Source of the DNA: Deltaproteobacteria bacterium
Lineage (GTDB): Bacteria > Desulfobacterota > Desulfarculia > Adiutricales > Adiutricaceae
Direction: 5' to 3'
Length of the DNA stretch: 42,044 nt
Assembly: GCA_031273455.1 (NCBI GenBank)
Contig: JAISRZ010000067.1
Location: 1 to 42,044 of the forward strand
The position numbers were made by a program, and so were the translations under genes. Positions within the stretch are counted from its first letter, which is position 1. Each line of letters starts with the position of its first letter. Below are positions 34,517 to 42,044 of this stretch, piece by piece. A model generated the notes under the pieces. That model did not search any database. It saw nothing but the letters and a program-made list of their open reading frames with translations, and was not told the DNA's origin.

Positions 34517-34810
34517 ATGAAAATATTACCCTTTGACCCCAGCTATAAACCCGTTAAAACCAATGCCACCGGGTCTGGACGACCCCAATCTCTGAGCTTT
34601 GAGGCCGAATTAGCCCGCGCCAAGGCCAATTCTGGGGCCAAAGCCATCCACTCGGAAAACCTTTTGGCCAGCCAAGCGGTCTCCCCGGAGGACCTGGGGA
34701 CGGCGGGGGAGCTAGTTAAAGCCTTAGTGACCCAGATCACCGCGGCTAGCCCGCAAAAAATTAATAATATTCATAAGTTAGATGGGGTTCTTTACTATTT
34801 TCCAGCTTAA
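34517..34810 (+). CDS. Small protein under sigma-28 control, function unknown
   Basis: I start at the ATG preceded by GGAG (MKILPFDPSYKPVKTN), giving 97 residues. An upstream in-frame start at 34451 would add 22 residues lacking a ribosome site. There is no signal peptide. The N-terminal half is Ser/Ala-rich and probably disordered. The C-terminus has a helix (LGTAGELVKALVTQITAA) and ends with 'INNIHKLDGVLYYFPA'. Size, disorder and sigma-28 control would suit a flagellar regulator (FlgM-like) or flagellum-associated factor, but FlgM motifs were not recognised. Motility role: good inference; exact function: unknown. Confidence 0.75.
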   Translation: MKILPFDPSYKPVKTNATGSGRPQSLSFEAELARAKANSGAKAIHSENLLASQAVSPEDLGTAGELVKALVTQITAASPQKINNIHKLDGVLYYFPA

Positions 34811-34925
34811 GGTTATACTATTTCATGGTTTTAACCGGTAGCGGTTGACGGCTTATAAGCTTAGCTTTGGTCCTATTAACCCCATTTTCCACCCCCAAAG
34901 GGTTTAGGCCCCTAAGGAAACAACC

Positions 34926-35138
34926 ATGAGCGACAACGCCTCCTCGGCCACCTTAGTCACCAGCAATGGTTTGGCCCATTCGAAAATGGCCTCGGCCACG
35001 GATCGCCATCTGGGGGAGTTGCGCCATGAGATGGTCCAGAAAGCCGATTCCCATATCCAGTTCACCCAAGAGAAAAACTTAAGGGAAGCTTCCAACTTGG
35101 AAGTCAGTCGGTCCCAAATCTTAAGCCGGGTGGTTTAA
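34926..35138 (+). CDS. Small protein following the sigma-28 gene, function unknown
   Basis: The 70-residue product (MSDNASSATLVTSNGLAH...) has an AAGGA ribosome site before its ATG. It is polar and predicted helical in the middle (RHLGELRHEMVQKADSHIQFTQE), with no signal or membrane segment. It lies 115 bp after the sigma-28-controlled gene with no strong terminator between, so it may belong to the same flagellar transcript. I do not recognise the family. Confidence 0.6.
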   Translation: MSDNASSATLVTSNGLAHSKMASATDRHLGELRHEMVQKADSHIQFTQEKNLREASNLEVSRSQILSRVV

Positions 35139-35229
35139 AAGATTTTTAGGATATTTTGTTCTTAATTATATGAAATTAATTCTTTTATTTGCTATACCTC
35201 GTTTTTAGGTCCTAAGGTCATTTCTTTTT

Positions 35230-36051
35230 ATGCTGAAAAGCACTTTTCTGCACATTAGAGGCGTTAGCGCCCTCAAAGAAAGTAAACTGTGGGACCAAGG
35301 CGTTTTTGACTGGGACACCCTCTTTAACAGCCCCCAGGCCCCCAAATCCCCGACTTGGCGCCAAGAGTCCCTCCAAGCTTACGCCAATCAGGACACTTCT
35401 TATTTCGCTAAAAAACTCCCCAATGGGGAACACTGGCGGATAGCCGCGACCTTCCCCGAGACGACCATGTTCTTGGATATTGAGACCACGGGCTATGAGC
35501 CAGGCTCTAGCGTCACCATCATCGGTTGGTCCATGGGTCAGGAGTTTAAGGTCTGGGTTAACCACCGGGACGATCCCACGGAATTCCTCCGCGATTTAAG
35601 CCGGGCCAAATGCTTAGTGACCTTCAATGGCCGTTGCTTTGACGCCCGCTTTATCGCCCGTCACTTCCAAGACGATTACATCTTAAGCCTTCCCCACGCG
35701 GATCTAAGGTTTTTGTGCCGCCGTTTGTTTTTAAAAGGGGGCTTAAAAGAAATTGAGCGGCAGCTAGGCTGGTCCAGGGAGTCCGGCGTCTCGGACGGGC
35801 TGGAGGCGGTGATTCTCTGGGAAAAGTATCGTTCGAGAAGGCAAAAAGACTCGGTCCGGAAACAGGCTCTAAGGAACCTAATCCACTATAATTACGAGGA
35901 CGTTATAGTTTTAAAGCGGCTTTTTAACGAGTGTTTAAAGCGTCTTTTAAGCCACGAAACTCTTATCGCCAAGGCCAAACCCTTCCCCTTGGAAGTGGCT
36001 CAGGATTTCAGCGACCCCCAGGCCTTTCCTTTTAGCCTCGATTTAATCTAA
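35230..36051 (+). CDS. YprB-like ribonuclease-H/DEDD exonuclease-fold protein
   Basis: The 273-residue protein carries the RNase-H-like exonuclease core found in YprB. Motif I is FLDIETTG (D83, E85), motif II lies in 'LVTFNGRCFDARFI', and the last motif in 'HYNYEDVIVLKRLF'. Also present are 'ADLRFLCRRLF', 'GLKEIERQLGW' and 'SDGLEAVILWEKY'. All four acidic residues expected for two-metal nuclease chemistry appear present. The substrate is not known for this family. The N-terminal ~75 residues include a short 'TFLHIRGVS' segment also typical of the family. No strong Shine-Dalgarno is seen. It is convergent with the next gene, 27 bp away. Confidence 0.82.
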   Translation: MLKSTFLHIRGVSALKESKLWDQGVFDWDTLFNSPQAPKSPTWRQESLQAYANQDTSYFAKKLPNGEHWRIAATFPETTMFLDIETTGYEPGSSVTIIGWSMGQEFKVWVNHRDDPTEFLRDLSRAKCLVTFNGRCFDARFIARHFQDDYILSLPHADLRFLCRRLFLKGGLKEIERQLGWSRESGVSDGLEAVILWEKYRSRRQKDSVRKQALRNLIHYNYEDVIVLKRLFNECLKRLLSHETLIAKAKPFPLEVAQDFSDPQAFPFSLDLI

Positions 36052-36078
36052 ATTTCCACAATTTAATAAAAAAAACTT

Positions 36079-36591
36079 CTATTGAAAGGGAGACTGGGCT
36101 CGCGGCGGATTGTCCGGGGGATTGGATGGGGGGAGTTTAAAGTACGGCCCATAAAAGTTAGCCACTGGCCCACCGCAGCCTCCGGGGTAAAGGCAAGAGT
36201 TGACTAAGCTTAACTGCGGGGTGACGCCCTGGCAAAAGCCCATGATAGTGGTGGTGCGGCCTTCCCGGACCACGGTGCTGGCGGCCACGGCCTCCCAGTC
36301 CCACAGATAGACGATGATGGGCTGATGCGGGCCCGAGTCGATGGTTAAAAACGGGTAAGGATGGCGCCGATACGTTTGGTTGGGCGGAAAAACCGCCCGA
36401 ATCCGGCCAGTTAAGACGATGAGCCGACCAGTGTACCGGGCGTCAGCGGCGTGAAAATCGGTTAAATAAGCCTCCACTAACTGCCTCGGGGAGATAACCA
36501 CTGGCTCCAGGTAATCAAACTGGCTATGGGCCTCCCCCCCCAAGAGGTGGAGAGCGACCCAAAGGGCCCCTAAACCTAGGATTTTTTTCAT
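36079..36591 (-). CDS. Exported protein with OB-fold tRNA_anti-like domain
   Basis: The 170-residue precursor begins MKKILGLGALWVALHLLGGEAHSQ, a signal peptide with likely cleavage after AHS. The mature part follows the tRNA_anti-like pattern: 'LVEAYLTDFHAADARYTGRLIVLTGRIRAV', a middle beta region, 'TTTIMGFCQGVTPQLSLVNSCLYPGG'. Two cysteine positions (near residues 118 and 131) may form a periplasmic disulfide. The C-terminus is Pro-rich (PPSNPPDNPPRAQSP). Proteins with this domain are common exported proteins of unknown role. It lies downstream of the lytic transglycosylase on the same strand, with a hairpin between. Confidence 0.75.
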   Translation of the reverse strand: MKKILGLGALWVALHLLGGEAHSQFDYLEPVVISPRQLVEAYLTDFHAADARYTGRLIVLTGRIRAVFPPNQTYRRHPYPFLTIDSGPHQPIIVYLWDWEAVAASTVVREGRTTTIMGFCQGVTPQLSLVNSCLYPGGCGGPVANFYGPYFKLPPSNPPDNPPRAQSPFQ

Positions 36592-36602
36592 AGTTAGAAG
36601 CT

Positions 36603-36627
36603 AAAATTCCCCATTAACCAAGGGGAA
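36603..36627 (-). terminator. Terminator-like hairpin after the lytic transglycosylase gene
   Basis: On the minus strand TTCCCC and GGGGAA flank a 9-base loop and are followed by TTTT, 35 bp after the transglycosylase stop. Confidence 0.5.
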
Positions 36628-36661
36628 CTATAGATAAAAATTGATAAATAACCAAAAATAA

Positions 36662-37336
36662 TTATGAATCTATCTGGGAATGATAATATTCCAAAACCAT
36701 AGTCACAAATTTTTGCGTTTCCCGAAAGGGCGGCAATTGGTTGCCATACCGACGGATGGCGTCCGGGCCACAGTTATAAGCCGCTAAAGCCAAAAGCTCA
36801 TTGTCGTCAAACTGGTCCAAAAGGAGCTTTAAATAGCGGGTCCCGGCCCGTAAATTGTCCAAAGGCGTGTCCGGGCTTTTAACCCCCACCGAGCGAGCCG
36901 TGCTAGGTAAGACCTGCATGAGGCCCACCGCCCCTTGGGAAGAGACCGCTTGGTGGTTAAACTTGGACTCGGCTTGGATAACCGCCCGAATCAAAGCCGG
37001 GGAAACCTTGTGCTCTCTAGAGACCGTGAGGATCAGGTCCTCATAGGCCTCAGCCTTTTTGTCCAAAGCGGGTTTCGGGGGGACCTGTTTTTTGACCTGA
37101 GCCAAAAGTTGGGCGTTCGGGGCCAAAACTGGGCTGTAATTAGCCTTCGGGGCCGCCACCGCCACTGGAGCCGGGGCCACCGCCGCCGCCGCGACCGCCG
37201 CCTCGGCCTTAACGTCCAGACACTTGGCCTCGTACTCTAAGTAAGCCGGGTAAATGGCCAAGCCAATAGCCGAAATAGCGAAAAGAGCGCGAATTTTTAA
37301 TGCTCTTAAAAGAGGATCTAAAGCTAAAATACTCAT
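36662..37336 (-). CDS. Lytic transglycosylase, SLT domain
   Basis: The 224-residue protein has an N-terminal hydrophobic anchor or signal (about residues 15-31, IRALFAISAIGLAIYPAY). A low-complexity Ala/Pro/Val stretch (about 45-65) follows. The SLT lysozyme-like domain runs from about 98 to 215. The catalytic Glu is E123 in VIQAESKFNH, and the family motifs 'GAVGLMQVLPSTA' and 'LALAAYNCGPDAI' are intact. The enzyme cleaves peptidoglycan to 1,6-anhydro-muropeptides and may remodel the wall during growth or the assembly of envelope machines. It is followed on the same strand by the exported OB-fold protein. Confidence 0.9.
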   Translation of the reverse strand: MSILALDPLLRALKIRALFAISAIGLAIYPAYLEYEAKCLDVKAEAAVAAAAVAPAPVAVAAPKANYSPVLAPNAQLLAQVKKQVPPKPALDKKAEAYEDLILTVSREHKVSPALIRAVIQAESKFNHQAVSSQGAVGLMQVLPSTARSVGVKSPDTPLDNLRAGTRYLKLLLDQFDDNELLALAAYNCGPDAIRRYGNQLPPFRETQKFVTMVLEYYHSQIDS

Positions 37337-37984
37337 GATACAAAATATTAATCATCATAAATCCTTTTGTCAAGTAATGGGGGCTACCGGGCTACCCATA
37401 TAGCGATTCTAATTTTGGAGTCAAAAATAATCCAGCGAGTTTCCCTGGAGCTTGGCAATGGCGACTGGCAGATGGCCACAACGCTCAAAAAGTTAGGTCC
37501 TTTTCGATTTTTACTCAGGGGGGTTTAAGCCAGAGATTTCGCCAAGATTTTTAGATACGATAGTAATAAATTTTCGATCAGTATTATACAAAATTACTTA
37601 ACTTTTAAACAAAAGTAACACTAAATTATTGGTAAAATATAATTTTTCCCAATTTATTGTATCGAATCGCGTGTTTTTGGCCAGGGGCGTTAGGGTCCCC
37701 TCAGCGGATAGCGGCGCGGTTCCTGGCTAGATAGCGGTTCGTCATGGAGATGTTTTTGACGAAGTTTGGCCAAATTTCGGCCTTTTTGGCTGAAGACGCC
37801 CTTCTAGGCTTACGCCTTGGCGGTAATCTTACGCCTAAAATTTTTACCCTTAAGTTTAAAACCTTCGATAGTTTGAAGGTGGGCCGTGGCGCTTTTTGGC
37901 GTTTATTCGCCAGACATCGAGCTAATGAACCAGACAAAATAAATTAAATTTAAACTAATAACTATAATGTTAAATAGTTTTATC

Positions 37985-38125
37985 CTACAGTATCGAGATT
38001 AACGGAGTAAAAATCGCTCCAACGCTTTTTAGCGATGGCCATAAGGAGCTATATTCTACGCCGGTTTTTTGGTTGGTGGATATTTTTTATTCGTTTTCTA
38101 TTGGCCCGGATTTTGTTTATATTTC
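37985..38125. repeat. Direct repeat D, left copy
   Basis: About 141 bp matching 40239-40377 in the same orientation at roughly 85-90% by eye. Shared blocks include GATTAACGGAGTA, CTTTTTAGCGAT, CTATATTCTACGCCGG, GGTTGGTGGATATTTT and CGGATTTTGT. It lies about 100 bp past the 3' end of the ATPase gene 38230-39903. The rest of 37337-38229 is gene-free: AT-rich, with short frames near 37701-37947 that look like chance. Confidence 0.8.
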
Positions 38126-38229
38126 GTTATCGGTCGACTTAGTGATGGCCAGGTTGGCTTGAGAGGTTTAATAATTTAGCGGAATTTTTGTAGTTATTCA
38201 CAAGTTTTGAAGATTGATTGAATACTTTT

Positions 38230-39903
38230 TTAGCATCCTATAATATGAATAGTTAACCCTTTATGCGAAGTTGTTTTCCAAGTTAATTTTTCATCCCAGC
38301 TCTTATCCCTATCTCGGTCAAAAACAACCAACCAACCTTCCTTCTCCCCGGCGGAGCTCAAATATCTAGCCAACTGGTCGAGGCTCTTTTCCTCGCTTAA
38401 GTTTTCTTTAATTTTACATTCCACTAGGTATTTCCGGTCTTTAAAGCTGACGCGAAGATCCACGGCCCCTCGCCCCTCGGCGAACTGGCGATGGACCAAA
38501 GCCCCGCCGTTCACGACCCGTTGGAGAAAGGCCATCAATATAATCAAGTAAGCCGCCTCGTCATACTTCTGGGAAACCAGTTTAAGTATTTCTTTAATTA
38601 ATGTTTTATTAGGTAAATTATCGATTTTTTCTAAGAAAGATTGTATTTGTGGTTCATTAATCCTAAAAGGAAACGTAAAAGCGTTTTCTCGCCAAAATTT
38701 TTGAAATTCACGTAAGACAGCCGAGACCAAAACTATTTGTCCATCGTTCCAAACGATTCGCTCAATCTTCTCGTCTAAAAGCTCTTGAACTTTATCGGTT
38801 AAAGTTCGGGAAATGATTTCCTGGTAAATAGCGTTGGCTGGCCTTAGACACTTTTTCTCGTCCAAGGCGACTAATCCCAAGTCTAAACAGTATTTTCGAT
38901 CATCGTCATATTCTGACCCCTTAAGGCTAGCCCCGGCGATAACTCCATTCATGACCCCGGCCACCCGCGGCTCTTTAAGCCTTTTCAAAAATGAGTCGAT
39001 ATGGACATCCCGGCGCTTAATTAGATTTTCGGCGGCCGCGTCTATTATTTCGAAAGTTATGGGAGCGCTAAAATCCTTTTTTAAAATCGTAACGATCGCC
39101 TCATACGCCAAGGCGTTGACTAGCCAAGGCTGGCCTTCCGACCAATACCAGGCCCTTTCAATAGCTCTATCCTCAAAAACTTGGCCGCTAGCCGCGGTAT
39201 GCTGGCGGTAGAGAATTCCGATATCATCTCGGGTAAAGTTAGGTAGGGTCAAAGAGTCTTTTTTGATATTGAAAGGACTGGCCAGACCTTTTGACTCATT
39301 ATCCGGTCGAACCTGGCTTAAGTAATCTCTGATGTCCCTCAGGCCCACTAAAGCCATGGCTCTGGGAAATTTGTTTCCTGGTTTATGGCGAATATTGTAA
39401 GCGTCACGAATCTGGGTTAAAAAAGGAATTAACCCCGCTTCTGTCAAGCAATCCGCCTCATCAAAAAAAACCACCAGTTCTTTATCCAGATCTTCGCACA
39501 ATTTGTTAAGTATAATCCTGATTTTTCTGGAAGGTTCCTCCATCCCTGGTAAAGAATTATAAATGTCAGCTTTTTGTTTAATTATATTTACCTGAGAAGA
39601 AGACATAGACTGATTAATTTGCGCAACTACGGTGTTAGTAGCGTCATTTTTATCAGTAACGTCACTTAGTGACGCTAATGAACAACATATCGCGTAAAAA
39701 TTATCTTCAGAATTAATTTTATCAGTTAAAAAGTCTAGAAGAGTGGTTTTTCCAGACTGCCTAGGCGCGTGGAGGATGAAATAAAATTTCCCCTCAATCA
39801 TCTCATCTATTTCCGGTTGACGTTCCAATACCGGTAGCAGGTAGTGTTCTTCAGCGACGCATGGGCCAACAGTGTTAAAAGTCTTGACGATGGATTGACT
39901 CAT
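38230..39903 (-). CDS. AAA-like ATPase with C-terminal PD-(D/E)XK-type nuclease-like core
   Basis: The 557-residue protein has a P-loop domain: Walker A LHAPRQSGKTTLL (GKT at 51-53), Walker B ELVVFFDEADCL and a sensor-like 'AMALVGLRDIRDYL'. A helical winged region follows (DDIGILYRQHTAASG, then RAIERAWYWSEGQPWLVNAL), typical of STAND/AAA-like proteins. The C-terminal ~120 residues hold a restriction-endonuclease-type core: Asp in GAVDLRVSF and E-x-K in YLVECKI. It is a different subfamily from the two ATPases at 10996-14429 but has the same ATPase-plus-nuclease plan. It is alone on its strand, bracketed by direct repeats D, with very AT-rich DNA upstream. Transfer as a unit is plausible. Function unknown; a defence or mobile-element role is inference. 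Confidence 0.8.
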   Translation of the reverse strand: MSQSIVKTFNTVGPCVAEEHYLLPVLERQPEIDEMIEGKFYFILHAPRQSGKTTLLDFLTDKINSEDNFYAICCSLASLSDVTDKNDATNTVVAQINQSMSSSQVNIIKQKADIYNSLPGMEEPSRKIRIILNKLCEDLDKELVVFFDEADCLTEAGLIPFLTQIRDAYNIRHKPGNKFPRAMALVGLRDIRDYLSQVRPDNESKGLASPFNIKKDSLTLPNFTRDDIGILYRQHTAASGQVFEDRAIERAWYWSEGQPWLVNALAYEAIVTILKKDFSAPITFEIIDAAAENLIKRRDVHIDSFLKRLKEPRVAGVMNGVIAGASLKGSEYDDDRKYCLDLGLVALDEKKCLRPANAIYQEIISRTLTDKVQELLDEKIERIVWNDGQIVLVSAVLREFQKFWRENAFTFPFRINEPQIQSFLEKIDNLPNKTLIKEILKLVSQKYDEAAYLIILMAFLQRVVNGGALVHRQFAEGRGAVDLRVSFKDRKYLVECKIKENLSEEKSLDQLARYLSSAGEKEGWLVVFDRDRDKSWDEKLTWKTTSHKGLTIHIIGC

Positions 39904-40238
39904 GGGTTAGCTACCCTCAGGTTAAGCGTAAATTAATTGATTGGCCCAAAGGCCATTGTGGATCCTAATAAGGTTAAATAATCTTAAACTATTTTCCCCA
40001 TCGCCGCAACAAGAACCGACTAACCCTATCGCCAAGTGGCGATACGGGGGAGCTTGGAGCCCCTGGCCGTTTGGCCTGGAACAGAAATAGAAAACAATCA
40101 AGAGAGAAATAACTATATATACCATATAAAAAAATATATAACTAAAAATACGATTAAAATAAATATAAAATATGATATTTTACATTATAAAAATGTTATC
40201 ATAGACCCTACATTAAAAAAAAACAGAAATTTTATGGC

Positions 40239-40377
40239 CTACGGTATCGCGATTAACGGAGTATATTTTTCCAAACACTTTTTAGCGATAGCCATAAGGA
40301 TCTATATTCTACGCCGGTTTTCGGTTGGTGGATATTTTATATTCGTTTTCTATTTAGACCCGGATTTTGTCTATTTC
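40239..40377. repeat. Direct repeat D, right copy
   Basis: Counterpart of 37985-38125, about 335 bp upstream of the ATPase start. It is preceded by an extremely AT-rich tract (40085-40238). The 39904-41078 stretch has no gene that I can support; a 196-codon plus-strand frame (40036-40626) crosses this repeat and is judged spurious. Confidence 0.8.
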
Positions 40378-40639
40378 ATAGAGCCGCAGGGAATTGGCTA
40401 CCTTTTCTCGCTATCTTCTAACAACGGCCTTCCCCGATATAATGGCGGGTCGGCTTCCATAACTTACATTTCGAGGCCTAATAGCGTTCACTACTCGTTG
40501 CGGCCTACACACTCGCGGCCCCCCAGAAGGGGACTATGCGCCAAGGACTCAAGCCATTTCGTTACCTCCATGACCTCCAAGGTCGCTACCGGTCGGAATG
40601 ATCCAGTCGCCGGGTGGACATCTTAAGCCCACTAGATAC

Positions 40640-40660
40640 GCGCGCCTTTCCACGGCGCGC
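40640..40660 (+). terminator. GC hairpin before an AT run
   Basis: GCGCGCC-TTTCCAC-GGCGCGC followed by ATTATATATATA. It resembles a weak plus-strand terminator with no clear gene before it. A 12-bp palindrome GCGCCATGGCGC also occurs nearby at about 40844-40855. Confidence 0.35.
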
Positions 40661-41018
40661 ATTATATATATATTAAGACTTTAGATAGTTATTTCATAGT
40701 TTCGTCCAATGATTCAGAATAAAAAAATGAATTGTTTTCATTTCTCAGAATCTATTCGCGTTTTTCTGGCTTAAACCCCGAATAAAATCAGCCAGGTCAT
40801 TGTTATGATTGAAGCCCCCTTCTTGGCTGGCCATTACCAAGCGCCATGGCGCGGGTCGAAATTAGAACCGCTAAAAAGGCGGAGGCGTAAAAAATGATTA
40901 CCAAATCATCCAGAGGTTCTTTAGGCCATTATGGTCCTTTAAGGCCATTATTAAAGACAGATTCCGCCCTTTAAGCGGACTGGTTTTCTTAAAGGAGCCC
41001 TTAGCTCGCCGCAAACCT

Positions 41019-41052
41019 AACTGGCCCCAGGGTTTTAGCCCCGGGGCCAGTT
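41019..41052 (-). terminator. Hairpin downstream of the autotransporter gene
   Basis: AACTGGCCCC pairs exactly with GGGGCCAGTT around a 14-base loop, 27 bp after the autotransporter stop on its strand. The T-run is poor, but position and stem strength suit a terminator. Confidence 0.55.
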
Positions 41053-41078
41053 AACTAGAACCTAAATTACCTTAAAAT

Positions 41079-42044
41079 TTAAAAATTAAAGCCTAAAGCT
41101 AAAGTTCCGCCCACTCCCTCTTGGTTACCCGCCCAGCCGAAAGCCTCGGCGTTAATGACGAAGTTTTGGGAATCGGTGGGTTTTAAGCTGATCCCAATTT
41201 CCCCAAAACCGCTGGTTCCTATCAGCTCGGGGACGTCGGTGGGGCGGTCACGGTTGAGATGGCCGTTGATTTCGCCGTCAAACTCCCGCTCAGCGGCGGC
41301 CCCCACGTAGAAATTGACCTTGTCTTCCAGAAAGCTGTGGTTGAGGCGAGCCCCGACCCGAGCCCTTTGGGAGTCAACGGCGTCCAAGGTGATTTTGTCG
41401 CCGAGGCGGGTTTCGAACTTGTCGCCATCGGAACGGGTCCAAAAATACCGGCCATAGCCGTCCAGGGAGGTTTTCTCGCCCAGGGTAAAAGTGTGGCCTA
41501 AGCCGAAATGGGCCCCGTAATAGGCGTTGTCGGTCTCGTAGGAATGGTTTTCGGGATGGAGTAGCCAGGGGTCCTTATTGACCTTGAACTCGTTACTCGC
41601 GCCGCCGCCGCGGACGGAGAGCTCCACGAAGGTGTTTTGCTTGAACTTAGCCTTAAAATACAAACCGCCGCCGTAAGTGTCCACGTCGCCATCGCCGAAT
41701 ATCTCCCCATAGCGCGGGATGTAGCTGTAAGCGTCATAGTTGCCGCGGCCAAACTCCCCAAAGGCCCCCACGGTTATTTGGCCAAAAGACAATTCAGTTT
41801 TTTTGGCCAGAAGGAGGGCGGCGGTGAGGTTGTCAACCTTGACGTGGGAGCCAGTCTTGACCTTAGCGTGGCTTCCGCCAAACACGGCCGCCAAGCTTAG
41901 CCGATCCGATGGGGAGTTCCGGGCTATTTTATCCAAGGCGTTTAAGGTCACTTCTAAGGTTTGGTTGGCCGAGACCAGAGCCGCCCCGGCCCCCTGGTAG
42001 TATATTTTGGTGGCGTCGGCGGTATGGTAGTTACGCGCTTTTAA
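41079..42044 (-). CDS. Autotransporter C-terminal beta-barrel protein (5' part outside window)
   Basis: The minus-strand frame is open from the right edge (first residues LKARNYHTADATKIYYQGAG) to the stop before 41079, over 320 codons. The GTG at 41951 is internal and not the real start. From about 'SLAAVFGGSHAKVKTG' onward it shows the alternating amphipathic strands of an autotransporter (type V secretion) barrel: 'VGAFGEFGRGNYDAY', 'TYGGGLYFKAKF', 'YYGAHFGLGHTFTLGEKTSLDGYGRYFWT', 'AAEREFDG', 'FVINAEAFGWAG'. It ends TLALGFNF, with the terminal Phe recognised by the BAM complex. This barrel would sit in the outer membrane and export a passenger domain that lies off the window. Confidence 0.85.
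   Translation of the reverse strand, partial: LKARNYHTADATKIYYQGAGAALVSANQTLEVTLNALDKIARNSPSDRLSLAAVFGGSHAKVKTGSHVKVDNLTAALLLAKKTELSFGQITVGAFGEFGRGNYDAYSYIPRYGEIFGDGDVDTYGGGLYFKAKFKQNTFVELSVRGGGASNEFKVNKDPWLLHPENHSYETDNAYYGAHFGLGHTFTLGEKTSLDGYGRYFWTRSDGDKFETRLGDKITLDAVDSQRARVGARLNHSFLEDKVNFYVGAAAEREFDGEINGHLNRDRPTDVPELIGTSGFGEIGISLKPTDSQNFVINAEAFGWAGNQEGVGGTLALGFNF

Noticed and set aside
37701-37947. Overlapping short frames on both strands between the lytic transglycosylase and ATPase genes
   Set aside because: No ribosome site or recognisable motif; most likely chance.
40036-40626. 196-codon plus-strand open frame
   Set aside because: It begins in GC-rich DNA, crosses an extreme AT tract and then the direct repeat D, with abrupt composition changes and no recognisable domain. 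The repeat counterpart at 37985 is not part of an equivalent frame.

Overview
The window looks like a chromosomal segment of a Gram-negative bacterium of the deltaproteobacterial / Desulfobacterota type. The evidence is the gene order ftsH-folP-cdaA-ybbR-glmM, an autotransporter beta-barrel, an NtrY-like sensor kinase, and two textbook sigma-28 (flagellar) promoters. Paralogous AAA-ATPase/PD-(D/E)XK genes like those abundant in gut and host-associated anaerobes suggest, only as an inference, a host-associated lifestyle. Long AT-rich intergenic stretches and relic elements point to a genome with considerable turnover. No tRNA, rRNA or CRISPR array was seen.

Layout. 1-1433: decayed IS200/IS605 element (tnpA frameshifted and shortened, tnpB start at the window edge), a transposon-type hairpin, and strong unexplained hairpins. 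1434-3032: GntR/UTRA regulator followed by a corrinoid-protein-like gene that lacks the cobalamin-ligand motif. 3033-10250: infA behind a structured leader, then a housekeeping run (ftsH, folP, cdaA, ybbR, glmM) linking membrane proteolysis, folate, c-di-AMP and cell-wall precursor synthesis. 10251-15612: repeat-rich accessory region holding two related AAA-ATPase genes (one truncated) with duplicated flanking sequence. 15620-18136: minus-strand operon for a small unknown protein, DnaJ and HemB. 18583-21983: NtrY-like kinase and CinA.

22164-29679 is the most unusual part. Two RpoB-like (RNA polymerase beta) genes lie in tandem with no rplL upstream and no rpoC downstream. The first is a 983-residue, deeply altered open frame lacking internal blocks and the C-terminal beta region. 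The second is full length (1379 residues) but differs from otherwise nearly invariant beta residues and carries rifampicin-cluster substitutions. Both share the same departure at one active-site lysine, so they probably derive from one already divergent accessory rpoB.

30376-42044: a two-gene module (unknown protein with Gly-rich linker plus an HD-GYP protein), two small genes behind tandem sigma-28 promoters, a YprB-like exonuclease-fold protein, a periplasmic OB-fold protein, a lytic transglycosylase, a third ATPase/PD-(D/E)XK gene bracketed by roughly 140-bp direct repeats, and the 3' part of an autotransporter gene running off the right edge.
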